Assembly (NCBI GenBank): GCA_017483805.1
Contig: JAFUUL010000155.1
Coordinates: forward strand, 1 to 39,338
Source: Prevotella sp.
Lineage (GTDB): Bacteria; Bacteroidota; Bacteroidia; Bacteroidales; Bacteroidaceae
Length of the DNA: 39,338 nt
Direction: 5' to 3'
Part shown: piece by piece, positions 1 through 8,608 of the stretch
How the letters are laid out: every line of letters begins with the position of its first letter
Numbering within the stretch: the stretch's first letter is position 1
Made by a program: the position numbers and the translations under genes
Notes under the pieces: generated by a model
Database searches by the model: none
What the model was told of the DNA's origin: nothing
Seen by the model: the letters and a program-made list of their open reading frames with translations, nothing else

Positions 1-43
1 AAGGACGAAAGTGTATCTTTGCCATGTTTTTAAGAACTTGGTC

Positions 44-74
44 CAAAGGTACAAATATTTTTGGACATAGCAAA
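44..74 (-). promoter_or_regulatory. Bacteroidetes-type promoter reading off the left edge
   Basis: On the minus strand TTTG (71-74) is followed after 19 bases by TACCTTTG (44-51), matching the Bacteroidetes -33/-7 consensus. Transcription would start near base 38 and leave the window, so a minus-strand gene probably begins just beyond the left edge. The -33 box lies inside the left arm of the hairpin at 71-102. Confidence 0.65.
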
Positions 75-102
75 GCCCTGGCTTGAGAAAGTCGGGGCTT
101 TG
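71..102. terminator. Hairpin, possible terminator
   Basis: CAAAGCCCTG (71-80) pairs with CGGGGCTTTG (93-102) over ten positions with one G-T pair and a 12-base loop. A plus-strand run of A/T follows. It could end transcription entering from either side. Confidence 0.45.
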
Positions 103-110
103 TGATAAAA

Positions 111-144
111 AAAGAGGATGTGCCTATTTTGACACACCCTCTTT
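111..144. terminator. Hairpin, possible terminator
   Basis: AAAGAGGATGTG (111-122) pairs with CACACCCTCTTT (133-144) with one mismatch. The plus strand continues with TTC, so there is only a short T run. It is nine bases from the previous hairpin, making a tandem pair. Confidence 0.5.
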
Positions 145-543
145 TCGCTCACTTATTCGTACCTTTGTACACAGAAATACAATCCTGACAATCGAAATAA
201 TAAAGAAAAGTCTTTCTAAATCGTTTATATTCAGCCAGTTACATCCCACCTGTTTCTGCGGGTAGGCTGCTTACTGTAGTCTCTTCCCTTCTTACTGTAC
301 CCCCTTCACTCGCTGCCTCATAGGCTGCGAGCAGGATGTCGTGTGCTACGAGGAGATGAAATACGTCCTCTTCGCTCTGGTTCTCCTCCTCGGCGTTCTG
401 TTAAGATGTCTGCACTTCATACAAAGTGCGCTGCAATAGTAAGAATAAAAATTGGAACTGCCAAATAATTTGGCAAAAAAGTGAAAATAACTAGTAAAAA
501 TCCCAATATCATTTGACCAGTCAAATCCCAATATTATCCACGG

Positions 544-582
544 GTTTGGAGGCTCCAAACACATCGTTTGAAGCCTCCAAAC
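544..582. repeat. Palindromic 22-base-period array, two units (locus A)
   Basis: GTTTGGAGGCTCCAAAC (544-560) is a perfect 17-base dyad. It is followed after a 5-base spacer by GTTTGAAGCCTCCAAAC (566-582), a dyad with one mismatch. Start-to-start distance is 22 bases, the same as in the arrays at 20199-20281 and 32076-32158. It lies just downstream of the peroxidase-flavin reductase gene. Function unknown. Confidence 0.85.
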
Positions 583-605
583 TATTGCTAAACAGCATGG
601 GGTTC

Positions 606-1838
606 CTATTTCAGTTGCTTGCCGTCGGAAAAAGCCTTGCCTACGGTCTTGCCCAGTTGGATATAGGTGTGGTGGACGGGGTCGTAAGTGATGATGCCCA
701 TCTTCTCTACATCGGGGTTGCCGTCGGCTGCGAGATACTTCTCGTCGCAGAGGACGTTGACAATCTCGCCCACGAGATAGTAGCCGGTCTCGCTCTCATC
801 GATCTTCTGCTTCACGCGACACTCGAGTGTCAGGGGCAGGTTGGTGATGACGGGGGCATTCACATTGGGTGCCTTTTTCGTTGTCCAACCTGTGCGGGCC
901 ATCTTGTCGGGCGTGTTGCGACCGCTGACAATGCCCACATAGTCGGCTGCGACTTCTGTCTCTGCGGTAGCAAAGGCTACGGTGAACTCATTGTTGACCT
1001 TCAGATTATCAGTTGTAGCGTGCGAACTGAGCGAGATGACGATCTCGTGCATGTCCCACTGTCCGCCCCAGGCGGCATTCATGGCGTTGGGCTTGCCATC
1101 CTTGTCGTAGGTGCCGATGATGAGCACCGGCTGTGGAATGATCCACGGTTTTGATCCGAAACTTTTCATAGATTCTACAGTATTAGTGTTAGACTTGTTG
1201 ATTAGTGCCGTCTGGATGTCGGCCTCGATGGCGGCCACCTGGTCGGTGGGCTCGTAGCGCTTCAAGACGCGACCGTCGCGAGAGACGAGGAACTTGGTAA
1301 AGTTCCACTTGATGTCCGGGTTCTTGTCGTAGTCGGCGTCCCGCTTGCGCAGCATCTGGTCCATCATCTTGCCCCGCTGGTCGTTGAGGTCGAAACCTGC
1401 GAAACCTTGCTGCGACTTCAGATAAGTGAAGAGCGGCGACTCGCCAGGGCCATTGACATCGATCTTGTCGAACTGCGGAAAGCGGATGTCGAAGTTGGCG
1501 GTGCAGAACTCGTGGATCTCCTGAATGGTGCCGGGAGCCTGCTGGCCAAACTGGTTGCAGGGGAAGTCGAGTATCTCCAGGCCCTGCTGCTGGTATTTCT
1601 CATAGAGTGCCTCCAGTTCCTTGTACTGAGGGGTGAAGCCACAGCGGGTGGCGGTGTTCACGATGAGCAGCACCTTGCCCTTGTAGTCGGAGAGCGACAC
1701 GTCACGGCCGGCATCGTCCTTCACGCTGATGTCATAGATAGTCTTTCCTGCGCAACATGACTTGCCACAGGTTTCTTGTGCCGAAAGAGTCAGCACGCAG
1801 AGGGTTGCCACGAGGCAGAGGGTCATTATTCGTTTCAT
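606..1838 (-). CDS. Exported glutathione peroxidase fused to a flavin reductase-like domain
   Basis: Residues 1-20 look like a type I signal peptide ending LSA|QE. Residues about 33-212 are a glutathione peroxidase domain: NTATRCGF with the peroxidatic Cys66 in place of selenocysteine, FPCNQFG at 92-98 and WNFTKF at 178-183. Residues about 224-410 resemble small FMN-binding flavin reductases (NAMNAAWGGQWD, then the split-barrel core). Enzymes of the first family reduce peroxides with thiol donors; the second family binds FMN. The signal peptide implies both domains act outside the cytoplasm. The linker (about 213-223) is rich in Asn, Thr and Ser and is AT-rich in the DNA. Met224 (ATG at 1167-1169) is where a free-standing flavin reductase would start, so a recent fusion or an internal start are both possible. 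It is the last gene of the peroxide cluster. Confidence 0.85.
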   Translation of the reverse strand: MKRIMTLCLVATLCVLTLSAQETCGKSCCAGKTIYDISVKDDAGRDVSLSDYKGKVLLIVNTATRCGFTPQYKELEALYEKYQQQGLEILDFPCNQFGQQAPGTIQEIHEFCTANFDIRFPQFDKIDVNGPGESPLFTYLKSQQGFAGFDLNDQRGKMMDQMLRKRDADYDKNPDIKWNFTKFLVSRDGRVLKRYEPTDQVAAIEADIQTALINKSNTNTVESMKSFGSKPWIIPQPVLIIGTYDKDGKPNAMNAAWGGQWDMHEIVISLSSHATTDNLKVNNEFTVAFATAETEVAADYVGIVSGRNTPDKMARTGWTTKKAPNVNAPVITNLPLTLECRVKQKIDESETGYYLVGEIVNVLCDEKYLAADGNPDVEKMGIITYDPVHHTYIQLGKTVGKAFSDGKQLK

Positions 1839-1884
1839 GTTTCTTGCCTTTTTACTTTTTTACCTTTTTACTTCTTACCTTTTC
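1839..1884. repeat. Tandem 7-8-base repeat between ohrR and the fusion gene
   Basis: On the minus strand the sequence runs AAAAGGT, AAGAAGT, AAAAAGGT, AAAAAAGT, AAAAAGGC, a degenerate repeat of period 7-8. It contains the ohrR stop codon and ends next to the start of the following gene. Similar heptamer runs occur at 2313-2340, 33532-33566 and 38109-38198. Confidence 0.6.
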
Positions 1885-2315
1885 AGGGTTTCAATGATTG
1901 CGTCCAGTTCTTGTGCCAGGCTCTGATAGTCCTCCAACTGCAGGGGGCACGGCGCGAGTTGCTTGCCCATGCCGGCAGGGATGAGCCGGTAGGCCTGCTC
2001 CTCCATCGCCCTACCCTTCTCCGTCAGGCTGACTATCTGCTGGCGCTTGTCCTGTTCGCCCTTGCGACGGATGACCAGTTCTTGTTTCTCCATGCGCTGC
2101 AGCAGGGGCGTGACGGTGTTGGTCTCCAACAGCAGCCGGTGGGCGATGTCGTTCACGGGCTGGGTGTCCTTCTCCCAGAGCACCATCAGCACCAGGTACT
2201 GCGGATAGGTGATGCCCAGTTCGGTGAACATCGGCGTATAGGCCTGCGTCATCAGTCGCGCCGCCGTGTAGAGCCGGAAGCAGATCTGATTGTCGAGTTG
2301 CAGTTCAGCGTGCAT
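1875..2315 (-). CDS. ohrR: OhrR-like MarR-family peroxide-sensing regulator
   Basis: This is a 146-residue winged-helix MarR-family protein. The N-terminal stretch LDNQICFRLYTAARLMT matches OhrR, whose single N-terminal Cys is oxidised by organic hydroperoxides and releases DNA. Here that residue is Cys12 from the ATG. ITYPQYLVLMVLWE and the wing region RRKGEQDKRQQIVSLTEKG are typical of the family. I chose the ATG at 2313-2315; a TTG three codons upstream lies in the intergenic repeat and would put the Cys at position 15. It sits between two glutathione peroxidase genes in one direction, so it probably controls them. The usual OhrR partner, ohr, is absent here. The family call is firm; the inducer is inferred. 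Confidence 0.85.
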   Translation of the reverse strand: MHAELQLDNQICFRLYTAARLMTQAYTPMFTELGITYPQYLVLMVLWEKDTQPVNDIAHRLLLETNTVTPLLQRMEKQELVIRRKGEQDKRQQIVSLTEKGRAMEEQAYRLIPAGMGKQLAPCPLQLEDYQSLAQELDAIIETLKR

Positions 2316-2340
2316 AATTGCCAATTATCAATTGCCAATC
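2313..2340. repeat. Heptamer tandem repeat at the gpx-ohrR junction
   Basis: On the plus strand four consecutive heptamers, CATAATT, GCCAATT, ATCAATT and GCCAATC, fill the gap exactly from the ohrR start codon to the stop codon of the upstream peroxidase gene. It contains CAATT-ATC-AATTG, which looks like an operator, but the 7-base periodicity explains this symmetry better. Confidence 0.6.
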
Positions 2341-2884
2341 AAGCCAGCATGGCTTCCACGTCCTTCTCAAAGTCCTTCGGCTCGGTGGTGGGCGCATAGC
2401 GCTTGATAGTCTCGCCGTCCTTCGAGATGAGGAACTTGGTGAAGTTCCACAATATGTCGCTATCCTTCTCTACGCTCTTGCTGATCTTCTTCAGCATGGC
2501 GTGGGTGGCCTTGGCCTTCAGTCCCTTATACTCCTCGGTGGGTGCCTGCTCCTTCAGATACTCGAAGATGGGCTCGGCAGCAGGGCCGTTCACGTCGGTC
2601 TTCTTCATGATCTGGAAGGTCACGCCATAGTTCAACTGGCAGAACTCCTCGATCTGTGCATCGCTGCCCGGATCCTGCTCCTTGAACTGGTTGCAGGGGA
2701 AGCCGATGATCACCAGACCGCGGTCCTTGTATTTCTGGTTCAATTCCTCCAGTCCTGCGAACTGAGGCGTAAATCCACACTTGCTGGCTGTATTCACCAC
2801 CAGCAGCACCTTACCTTCAAACTGCTTGAAGTCAATCTCTTTTCCTTTGCTCGTCTGAGCCTTGAAGTCATAAATCTTTTTCAT
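2339..2884 (-). CDS. Glutathione peroxidase, cytoplasmic
   Basis: A complete 181-residue glutathione peroxidase without a signal peptide. It carries NTASKCGFTPQF with peroxidatic Cys36, FPCNQF at 62-67 and WNFTKF at 146-151, the Trp-Asn part of the catalytic site. A second Cys at 64 and one at 82 are present; Cys-type bacterial enzymes of this family usually take electrons from thioredoxin. It heads the minus-strand cluster with ohrR and the exported peroxidase, so the pair would cover two compartments. A promoter (2925-2955) and a long inverted repeat (2944-3007) lie immediately upstream, suggesting peroxide-dependent control. Confidence 0.92.
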   Translation of the reverse strand: MKKIYDFKAQTSKGKEIDFKQFEGKVLLVVNTASKCGFTPQFAGLEELNQKYKDRGLVIIGFPCNQFKEQDPGSDAQIEEFCQLNYGVTFQIMKKTDVNGPAAEPIFEYLKEQAPTEEYKGLKAKATHAMLKKISKSVEKDSDILWNFTKFLISKDGETIKRYAPTTEPKDFEKDVEAMLA

Positions 2885-2924
2885 ACCTTTACTTTGATTA
2901 GATGTTCTGTGTTGTATTCGCCGG

Positions 2925-2955
2925 CAAAGGTAAGAAGAATAATTTATATCGCAAG
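2925..2955 (-). promoter_or_regulatory. Promoter of the peroxide-defence cluster
   Basis: The minus strand reads CTTG (2952-2955, a weak -33), 19 bases, then TACCTTTG (2925-2932, a perfect -7). The start site would lie near 2918, giving a leader of about 35 bases before the peroxidase ATG. The -33 box lies inside the left arm of the inverted repeat at 2944-3007. Confidence 0.7.
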
Positions 2956-3007
2956 CGATTTAACGTAAACTTTAATCTTGTTTAACAATAAGTCGCTCGC
3001 GATATAA
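2944..3007. promoter_or_regulatory. Paired inverted repeat, candidate OhrR operator
   Basis: TTATATCGCAAGCGA (2944-2958) and TCGCTCGCGATATAA (2993-3007) are reverse complements except at one position, 34 bases apart. Each arm is itself a small dyad (TCGC-NN-GCGA). The proximal copy covers the -33 element of the peroxidase promoter, so a bound repressor would block transcription. Assignment to the adjacent OhrR-like protein is inference. Confidence 0.55.
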
Positions 3008-3023
3008 TCAGACGATGTGTTGC

Positions 3024-4613
3024 TCAGAACTCGCTGGTGAAGTGGAACTGGATGTGCTCGAAGTCCTGTTGGGCCATCTGGAGCACGTAGCCGGAATCGG
3101 CCAGGAAGACGTCGCGGCCCTCCTTATCCTTGGCCATATACTGATATTTGCGCTTCTTGAACTGCTCCAGTTCCTGCTCGTTGTCACTCGAGATCCAGCA
3201 GGCCTTGTAGAGGTGGACGGGCTCCCAGCGGCACTTGGCGTTGTATTCGTTCTCCAAGCGGTACTGGATGACCTCGAACTGCAGTTGGCCTACGGTGCCG
3301 ATGATCTTGCGGTTGTTGAACTGGTTGACAAAGAGTTGGGCCACGCCCTCGTCCATCAGTTGGTCGATGCCCTTCTGCAGTTGCTTGGCCTTCATGGGGT
3401 CGTCGTTCTCGATGTACTTGAACAGTTCGGGCGAGAACGAAGGCAGACCGCGGAAGTGGAGTGGCTCGCCCTCTGTGAGCGTGTCGCCTATCTTGAAGAT
3501 ACCGCCCGTGTCAGGCAGACCCACGATGTCGCCTGGCCAGGCCTCGTCGATGGTAGACTTGCGCTGGGCCATGAACTGCGTAGGCGAAGTGAAGCGCATA
3601 GTCTTGCCCTGACGGACGTGCAGGTAGGGCACGTTGCGCTGGAACTTGCCCGAGCACACCTTGCAGAAAGCGATGCACGAACGATGGTTGGGATCGATGT
3701 TGGCGGTGATCTTGAAGATGAAACCAGTGAACTTAGGTTCCTCGGGCTGCACGTCGCGCTCCTCGGCCTTGGTGGGACGGGGACTGGGGGCTATCTCGAC
3801 GAAACAGTTCAAGAGTTCCTGCACGCCGAAGTTGTTGAGGGCCGATCCGAAGAAGACGGGGGCCACTTCGGCCTGCCGGTAGGTCTCTACATCGAACTCT
3901 GGGTAGACGCCTTCTACCAGTTCCAAGTCGTCGCGCAGTTTCTGGGCGTCCTGCTCTCCCACACGGGCATCCAGTTCGGGGCTGTCTATGTCTACCTCCA
4001 CTTTCTCGGTGACGCGCTGCTTGTCGGGGGTAAAGAGGTCCAGTTTCTGCTCGTAGATGTTGTAGACGCCCTTGAACTTGGCCCCCTGGTTGATGGGCCA
4101 CGACAAGGGGCGCACCTTGATCTCCAGTTCCTGCTCCAGTTCGTCGAGCAGGTCGAAGGGGTCGCGGCCCTCGCGGTCCATCTTGTTGATGAAGATGATG
4201 ACGGGGGTCTTGCGCATGCGGCAGACGGTCATCAGTTTGCGGGTCTGCGTCTCCACGCCTTTAGCGCCGTCCACCACGATGATGGCCGAGTCGACGGCAG
4301 TCAGCGTGCGGAAGGTGTCTTCAGCAAAGTCCTGGTGGCCAGGGGTGTCGAGGATATTCACCTTGTACTCAATATCCTTGCCGTCTGGCGTGTAGTCGAA
4401 CTCCATCACCGAGGTCGATACGCTGATGCCACGCTGCTTCTCTATCTCCATCCAGTCGCTTGTGGCGGTCTTCTTGATCTTGTTGTTCTTCACTGCACCA
4501 GCCACCTGTATCTGTCCGCCGAAGAGCAGGAATTTCTCTGTCAGCGTGGTCTTACCGGCATCGGGGTGCGAAATGATTGCGAATGTTCTTCTTCTCTCTA
4601 TCTCTTGATTCAT
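3024..4613 (-). CDS. prfC: Peptide chain release factor 3 (RF3)
   Basis: RF3 is the GTPase that removes RF1 or RF2 from the ribosome after termination. The G1 motif HPDAGKTT is at residues 16-23, followed by the switch region [15 protein letters not shown]3 DTPGHQDF and G4 NKMD. The C-terminal part fits RF3 ([17 protein letters not shown], and a tail with [14 protein letters not shown]). From [11 protein letters not shown] the protein has 529 residues, the normal length. The frame is open to an ATG at 4658, but that would overlap the upstream gene and add 15 residues absent from the family. It is the last gene of the minus-strand unit that begins at 8600. Confidence 0.96.
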   Translation of the reverse strand: MNQEIERRRTFAIISHPDAGKTTLTEKFLLFGGQIQVAGAVKNNKIKKTATSDWMEIEKQRGISVSTSVMEFDYTPDGKDIEYKVNILDTPGHQDFAEDTFRTLTAVDSAIIVVDGAKGVETQTRKLMTVCRMRKTPVIIFINKMDREGRDPFDLLDELEQELEIKVRPLSWPINQGAKFKGVYNIYEQKLDLFTPDKQRVTEKVEVDIDSPELDARVGEQDAQKLRDDLELVEGVYPEFDVETYRQAEVAPVFFGSALNNFGVQELLNCFVEIAPSPRPTKAEERDVQPEEPKFTGFIFKITANIDPNHRSCIAFCKVCSGKFQRNVPYLHVRQGKTMRFTSPTQFMAQRKSTIDEAWPGDIVGLPDTGGIFKIGDTLTEGEPLHFRGLPSFSPELFKYIENDDPMKAKQLQKGIDQLMDEGVAQLFVNQFNNRKIIGTVGQLQFEVIQYRLENEYNAKCRWEPVHLYKACWISSDNEQELEQFKKRKYQYMAKDKEGRDVFLADSGYVLQMAQQDFEHIQFHFTSEF

Positions 4614-4639
4614 CTTGTCTGTATGTTGTTCTGAAAGTT

Positions 4640-6484
4640 TCAATTCATGATGATGCACATCTTTGTGAGGTCGTCGCTGGGCTCAGCGTCGCCTACAAAT
4701 TCCTCAACGGCTTTGTGGACGCTCTCCGAGGTCTGGCGGGCACTGCCCCAGTCTTGCTTAAGCAGGGCCTGCAGACGTTCGTCACCAAACTGCTCGTGCT
4801 GGCTGTTTTCGGCCTCATTGATGCCATCGGTATAGACGAAAAGGGTCTTTCCGTGCATATCGTCCACCTCTTCGCCTTCGTACTCCACCTCTGACCACAA
4901 TCCGATGGGGGCGTTCGACTCCATCTTCATATATTCGCCGTCGAGCAAGGGCGGATTGTGGCCTGCATTGCAGTATTCCATGTGACCCGTCTTGAGGTTG
5001 ATCAGGCCGATGAACATCGTGACAAACATGCCCTGCTCGTTGTCTTCCACGAGCGCGTGGTTCAGGCGGGTGGCTATGGTCTTGGGCGGCAACTTGCCGT
5101 CGACTAGCGTGCGGAACATGCGGGTGACCTCGGCCATGAAGAGAGCCGCAGGAACGCCCTTGCCGCTGACGTCGCCCACGCAGAAATAGAGCAGGTCGTC
5201 GATCAGCGCGTAGCCATAGAGGTCGCCACCTACTTCCTTGGCCGGCGTCATCATGGCGTAGAGATCCACATCCCTGCGACGGGGGAACACGTGGGGCAGC
5301 ATACGCTTCTGTATCTCGCGGGCAATGCGCAGTTCACTCTCTATGCGCTCCTTGGCCTTCGTGGTGGCCTCCAACTGGTCGTAGGCCTCTTGCAACTTGC
5401 TGTGAACGCCCTGCAGGCGCTTCATATGCATCCTGCGGCGGATGACGATGAACACCAGGAAAGCAATGATGATGACGGCAATCGCGCTGCCCGCCCAGAG
5501 CATCAGTCGCTCGTTGGCCAACTCCTTCTCCTTCGCATCGTTCTCGGCGTAGGTCAGAGAGAGTTCGGTGTCGAACTCTGCCATCTGTGCTCGCGCCTCC
5601 GACGATTGGATGGAGTCCATCACCTCACGGGTCTTCTTCTGCCAGTAGAGAGCCTGCTCCAGATTGCCCATGTGCTCGTAGATAGAGGCTTTCTGTGCAC
5701 AACGGTTCTGCTGGTGAATCAGTTTGTCCGTCCGCTTCAGGGCCAAGGCCCACTGCTTGCGGTTCTTGGCCTGGTAGACATTGATCAGTTCGCCAAACAG
5801 GCCGCCCTGTCCGCCAAATTCGGCCATCAACTGCGCACGCTCCTTATAGGCATCTTCAAATCCCAGGCTGTCGCCCAGATTATAGCGCACCAGACATTTG
5901 TAACTCCAGGCCGTAATCTGGTTCATGGGGATGATGCCCGGCTCGTCGAGTGCCTTGCGGGCGTTCACCTGCACCTGCTCGTAGTCCTTCTTGCGCAGGG
6001 CTATCTCGCAGAGTCCCAGATAGCAAGGGGCCGCACTCTCGTCGGGCAGACACTTCTCCTTGAGTTCCAGCGCCTCCCTGAAACTTTTCTCGGCCATATC
6101 GTTGTTGCCCGACATCTCGCGGATGGATGCCAGCGTAAAGGTGGCGAAGTACATGCCGATGTTGCTATCGTTATCTTTGGCGTGGTGATAGATGGCATGC
6201 GACATCGTGACGCCCTGCTTACGGTCCACGTATTCGAACATGTAGATGGCCTCGTAACTGCAAGCACGGTAGTAGGTCTCCTGATAGCCGGAGAACTCTG
6301 TGGCACTTTTCACCTGCTTGATAGCCTCAAAGAAGTTGTCGGTCTCGCGGGCACTATAGCAGCGATAGGCTTCGTCGGTGAGTCTCTGCAGTTTAGGGGG
6401 CAGACTCTCTTCGGCCCAGGCGCTACCGCTTCCTGTCAGCAACAGGCAAAGCGCCAGAAACATGAGATAAACGATTCTTGCCAT
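4640..6484 (-). CDS. Membrane TPR-SpoIIE-type serine phosphatase
   Basis: A 614-residue protein with a signal peptide (about 1-25, ending SAWAEE), a helical repeat region with TPR character (about 27-310, for example [16 protein letters not shown]), one membrane helix near 330-350 followed by RRRMHMKR, a coiled coil (about 360-405), then a PP2C/SpoIIE domain. The phosphatase motifs are [33 protein letters not shown] and SDDLTKM. The layout implies an exported sensor controlling a cytoplasmic phosphatase, as in RsbU-like partner-switching proteins. No anti-sigma or anti-anti-sigma gene is adjacent, so the substrate is unknown. It lies 13 bases after rfbD and 26 bases before prfC. Confidence 0.88.
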   Translation of the reverse strand: MARIVYLMFLALCLLLTGSGSAWAEESLPPKLQRLTDEAYRCYSARETDNFFEAIKQVKSATEFSGYQETYYRACSYEAIYMFEYVDRKQGVTMSHAIYHHAKDNDSNIGMYFATFTLASIREMSGNNDMAEKSFREALELKEKCLPDESAAPCYLGLCEIALRKKDYEQVQVNARKALDEPGIIPMNQITAWSYKCLVRYNLGDSLGFEDAYKERAQLMAEFGGQGGLFGELINVYQAKNRKQWALALKRTDKLIHQQNRCAQKASIYEHMGNLEQALYWQKKTREVMDSIQSSEARAQMAEFDTELSLTYAENDAKEKELANERLMLWAGSAIAVIIIAFLVFIVIRRRMHMKRLQGVHSKLQEAYDQLEATTKAKERIESELRIAREIQKRMLPHVFPRRRDVDLYAMMTPAKEVGGDLYGYALIDDLLYFCVGDVSGKGVPAALFMAEVTRMFRTLVDGKLPPKTIATRLNHALVEDNEQGMFVTMFIGLINLKTGHMEYCNAGHNPPLLDGEYMKMESNAPIGLWSEVEYEGEEVDDMHGKTLFVYTDGINEAENSQHEQFGDERLQALLKQDWGSARQTSESVHKAVEEFVGDAEPSDDLTKMCIIMN

Positions 6485-6497
6485 ATCATGGTTATGT

Positions 6498-7352
6498 TTA
6501 TTTCAAAAGACATTCGATGCACGCACGAAGCGACTCCTCCCAATAGGGAATCTCGATGCCGTAGGTCTGCTTGATCTTGGTCTTGTCGAGCACGCTGTAG
6601 TGCGGACGGCTGGCTGGCGTGGGATACTCGCTGGTGTGGAGCGGGCGCACACGGCAACTGGTGATGCCAGCCAGACGGTGGATGGCCTTGGTGAAGTCGT
6701 ACCACGAGATGACGCCCTCGTTGGAGAAATGGTAGACGCCGGGCTCGATGCCCTGACCGATGGCGGCAAAGATGGCCACTGCCAGGTCGCGGGCATAGGT
6801 GGGCGTGCCTATCTGGTCGAAGATGACGCCCAACTCTGGTTTCTCCTGCCCCAGACGAATCATCGTCTTCACGAAGTTGTTGCCGAAGGTGCTGTAGAGC
6901 CAAGCCGTGCGGATAATCATCGAGCGGCTGCAGGCACTTAGCACGGCCTCCTCGCCGGCCAGTTTGGTGCGGCCGTAGGTGCTGTTGGGACACACAGGGT
7001 CAGTCTCTACGTAGGGCGTATGGTTGGTGCCGTCGAACACATAGTCGGTGGATATCTGTATCATCCAACCGCCACGCTTCTCTATGGCCTCGGCCAGATA
7101 GCCGGGAGCCGTTGCGTTGAGCAGATGGCAGAGCGACTTGTTGTCCTCGGCCTTGTCTACGGCGGTGTAGGCGGCGCAGTTGACGATGCCGTCTATCTCA
7201 TGTTCACTGACAAATCGGCCGACAGCCTCGCGGTCGGTGATGTCGAGGTCGGCCACATCCGTATTATAATAGGTATGGGCAGTGTGCTGCTGTTCCAGCA
7301 GTTGCATCTCGTTGCCCAGTTGGCCGTTGCAGCCAGTAATCAGTATGTTCAT
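6498..7352 (-). CDS. rfbD: dTDP-4-dehydrorhamnose reductase
   Basis: This short-chain dehydrogenase reduces dTDP-4-keto-L-rhamnose to dTDP-L-rhamnose, the last step of rhamnose donor synthesis for surface polysaccharide. Residues 7-13 GCNGQLG are the Rossmann motif; STDYVFDGTNHTPY and YGRTKLAGE (catalytic Tyr and Lys) follow. Length 284 is typical. The rfbA, rfbB and rfbC genes are not in the window. It starts three bases after the DUF4924 stop and sits in a unit of otherwise unrelated genes. Confidence 0.94.
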   Translation of the reverse strand: MNILITGCNGQLGNEMQLLEQQHTAHTYYNTDVADLDITDREAVGRFVSEHEIDGIVNCAAYTAVDKAEDNKSLCHLLNATAPGYLAEAIEKRGGWMIQISTDYVFDGTNHTPYVETDPVCPNSTYGRTKLAGEEAVLSACSRSMIIRTAWLYSTFGNNFVKTMIRLGQEKPELGVIFDQIGTPTYARDLAVAIFAAIGQGIEPGVYHFSNEGVISWYDFTKAIHRLAGITSCRVRPLHTSEYPTPASRPHYSVLDKTKIKQTYGIEIPYWEESLRACIECLLK

Positions 7353-7355
7353 CTC

Positions 7356-7901
7356 CTATTCAAACTTCAGTCCTTCTTCTTTATCCTTCTTATAGTAGTC
7401 GGAGAGCATACCCACAAGGGTGGAAATCTCCTTGACGGCGTGCTCCGTGCTGGTGCTCACCTCCTTCTTCTGCAGGCGCAGCATCATCACGCCGTAGAGC
7501 AGGTTCAGGCAGGTCTCTATCTCGCCCTCCTGCTTGTTGGCCCCACGGTTACGCAGTTCCACGATGAAAGGCAGCACCTTGTAGTATTCGGCGTTGTAGA
7601 ACGGAAACTTGGGCGACGAGAGCAACTGGGCGTGCAGTTCGCTGAGCAACTGTAGCGTCACCTTATTGATCTGCAGGTGCCCCTGTTCGCGGCAGCCCTC
7701 CTCGTTCATCATCTTGATGAGATTGCCAAACCAGTCGGCCTCTTCGTCCTTCTGCTCGTCGCTGTAGTCGAAGCGGTCGATGTATTCCCTGCGGATGCGT
7801 GGCAGCGAGCAGCCGAAAGCCCTGATGGTGTCTTCCACCTGCCACATGTAGAGTAAATATTCTGCGATGTTTCGCTTGCGTAGTTCCTGTGCAATAAACA
7901 T
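7356..7901 (-). CDS. DUF4924 family protein
   Basis: A 181-residue soluble, mostly helical protein resembling the Bacteroidetes-restricted DUF4924 family: it opens MFIAQELRKRNIAEYLLYMWQVED and has a conserved central stretch ending SPKFPFYNAEYYKVLPFI. No catalytic motif, signal peptide or membrane segment is visible. It lies six bases after the LysE-type gene and three before rfbD, so it is almost certainly co-transcribed. Function unknown. Confidence 0.8.
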   Translation of the reverse strand: MFIAQELRKRNIAEYLLYMWQVEDTIRAFGCSLPRIRREYIDRFDYSDEQKDEEADWFGNLIKMMNEEGCREQGHLQINKVTLQLLSELHAQLLSSPKFPFYNAEYYKVLPFIVELRNRGANKQEGEIETCLNLLYGVMMLRLQKKEVSTSTEHAVKEISTLVGMLSDYYKKDKEEGLKFE

Positions 7902-7907
7902 AATGTG

Positions 7908-8600
7908 CTATTTCACGAATTGGAGGCTGGTGAGCGTGGTGAGCAGGATAATGACACTGCCCAGAATGACCACCATACCTATAATCTTATTGATGAGTTT
8001 GATGCCGTTGTTGTCGAACTTCGTGCGAATCTGGTCAATGAGCCACGTCAGGCCCCACCACCAGAGCAGTGCGCCGCTGACGATACTCACGAAGCCCATC
8101 ACCATCTCTACGGGTTTGTCGGGCTGCAGGCCAAAGGCGAACTGTGCATAGAGGGCCATGAAGAGGAACACGATGAGCGGATTGCTCAGCGTGACCAGAA
8201 AAGCCGTGATGCCGTTGTGCGTCAGCGTGCCCTTGGGCTTGCCCGACTGGCGAATCTTGCGCGTGGGGTCGGTGCGATAGGTGTAGAAGCCGAAGCACAT
8301 GAGCAGCAGGCTGCCGATGATCTGCAGATAGAAGCGGTTGGTGTCGTTGCTCACGAAGTCGACCACGAGTCCCATACCCAGTCCAGTGATGCCGGCATAG
8401 ATCATGTCGCTCAGGGCCGCCCCGCAGCCGGTGACGAAGCCGTACCAGCGCCCTTTGTTCAGCGTTCGCTGCACACAGAGCACGCCCACGGGCCCCATGG
8501 GAGCCGACGCGATAATACCGATGAGCAGCCCCTTGAAGACGATGTCCAGGAGGTTGGGTATATCCGAAATGTTTGGTATCGTGTTTACATCGAACGGCAT
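7908..8600 (-). CDS. LysE-family membrane exporter
   Basis: A polytopic inner-membrane protein of the LysE/RhtB group of amino-acid and metabolite exporters. The first helix carries GLLIGIIASAPMGPVGVLCV, the family signature with the conserved Pro-Gly, followed by QRTLNKGRWYGFVTG and about five more helices. I start at the ATG at 8598-8600 (MPFDVNT, 230 residues). The longer frame to 8639 would begin inside the promoter. The start codon is only eight bases from the -7 box, so the message may be leaderless. First gene of the unit ending with prfC. Substrate cannot be told from sequence. Confidence 0.85.
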   Translation of the reverse strand: MPFDVNTIPNISDIPNLLDIVFKGLLIGIIASAPMGPVGVLCVQRTLNKGRWYGFVTGCGAALSDMIYAGITGLGMGLVVDFVSNDTNRFYLQIIGSLLLMCFGFYTYRTDPTRKIRQSGKPKGTLTHNGITAFLVTLSNPLIVFLFMALYAQFAFGLQPDKPVEMVMGFVSIVSGALLWWWGLTWLIDQIRTKFDNNGIKLINKIIGMVVILGSVIILLTTLTSLQFVK

Positions 8601-8608
8601 AACGGGTG

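Larger units (their letters stand above)
1..605. other. Non-coding left flank, no gene recognised
   Basis: I find no convincing gene in this stretch. It holds a minus-strand promoter near 44-74, two hairpins (71-102 and 111-144), an isolated plus-strand TACCTTTG box at 160-167 with no good -33 partner, a dyad ATTTGAC/GTCAAAT at 511-526 flanked by two copies of AATCCCAATAT (499-509 and 524-534), and two palindromic units at 544-582. A 27-residue hydrophobic reading frame at 356-439 is too short to trust. Open frames here have no recognisable family features. Confidence 0.6.

Noticed and set aside
356-439. 27-residue hydrophobic frame MKYVLFALVLLLGVLLRC
   Set aside because: It resembles a membrane peptide but has no promoter in register, no good ribosome site, and is too short to separate from chance.
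2322-2334. CAATT-ATC-AATTG as an OhrR operator
   Set aside because: The symmetry arises from the heptamer repeat filling the gap, and the site is not at the operon promoter.
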